Source of the DNA: Planctomycetota bacterium
GTDB lineage: Bacteria; Planctomycetota; Phycisphaerae; SM23-33
Direction of reading: 5' to 3'
Assembly (NCBI GenBank): GCA_003644335.1
Contig: QNCB01000094.1
Coordinates: 1-5,868 of the forward strand
DNA length: 5,868 bases
Shown here: in pieces, positions 5,867-5,868 of the stretch
Layout: every line of letters starts with the position of its first letter
Position numbering within the stretch: the stretch's first letter is position 1
The notes under the pieces: generated by a model
Databases searched by the model: none
Told to the model about the DNA's origin: nothing
What the model saw: only the letters and a program-made list of their open reading frames with translations
Translations under genes and position numbers: made by a program

Positions 5867-5868
5867 GG

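Overview
The window carries two housekeeping genes, both on the minus strand, and two non-coding stretches rich in repeats and hairpins. The complete gene is dnaE (1940-5548), the alpha subunit of DNA polymerase III, 1202 residues. The other is secD (1514 down to base 1, running off the left edge), a subunit of the SecDF protein-export motor. Its first 504 codons are open with no stop. I see no convincing plus-strand gene; the long plus-strand frames are shadows of these two genes.

The organism is a bacterium, probably a planctomycete of the Phycisphaerae/Sedimentisphaerales type. The basis is resemblance by eye: the form of the SecD N-terminal half (an 'IAGGYSMVF' entry motif, then a long helical insertion before 'VLEFRI'), the DnaE N-terminus, and the 'GGGCATTGGGTATTGGGC' type of intergenic repeat. 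This is inference from memory, not a database result, and I hold it at about 60 percent.

From left to right: 1-1514 is secD. 1515-1939 is a 425-base spacer holding a 10-bp hairpin, a good minus-strand intrinsic terminator and two weak promoter candidates. 1940-5548 is dnaE, ending in an Asn/Lys-rich tail. 5549-5586 is the dnaE leader with a strong Shine-Dalgarno site. 5587-5627 is a good dnaE promoter, with a perfect dyad over its -35 box. 5628-5868 is a cluster of dispersed-type repeats: two copies of a 32-33 base unit, a perfect 25-bp inverted repeat whose arms are themselves 9-bp hairpins, a 17-base direct repeat on either side of it, and a hairpin plus A-run that would act as a terminator for a minus-strand gene beyond the right edge.

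The two genes are in line but unrelated in function (replication and protein export), and the terminator between them suggests at least partly separate transcription. I found no clear new defence, mobile or secondary-metabolism system. The least ordinary items are the roughly 190-residue insertion in the SecD periplasmic head, the nested inverted repeat upstream of dnaE, and the possible short RNA or attenuator between dnaE and secD.
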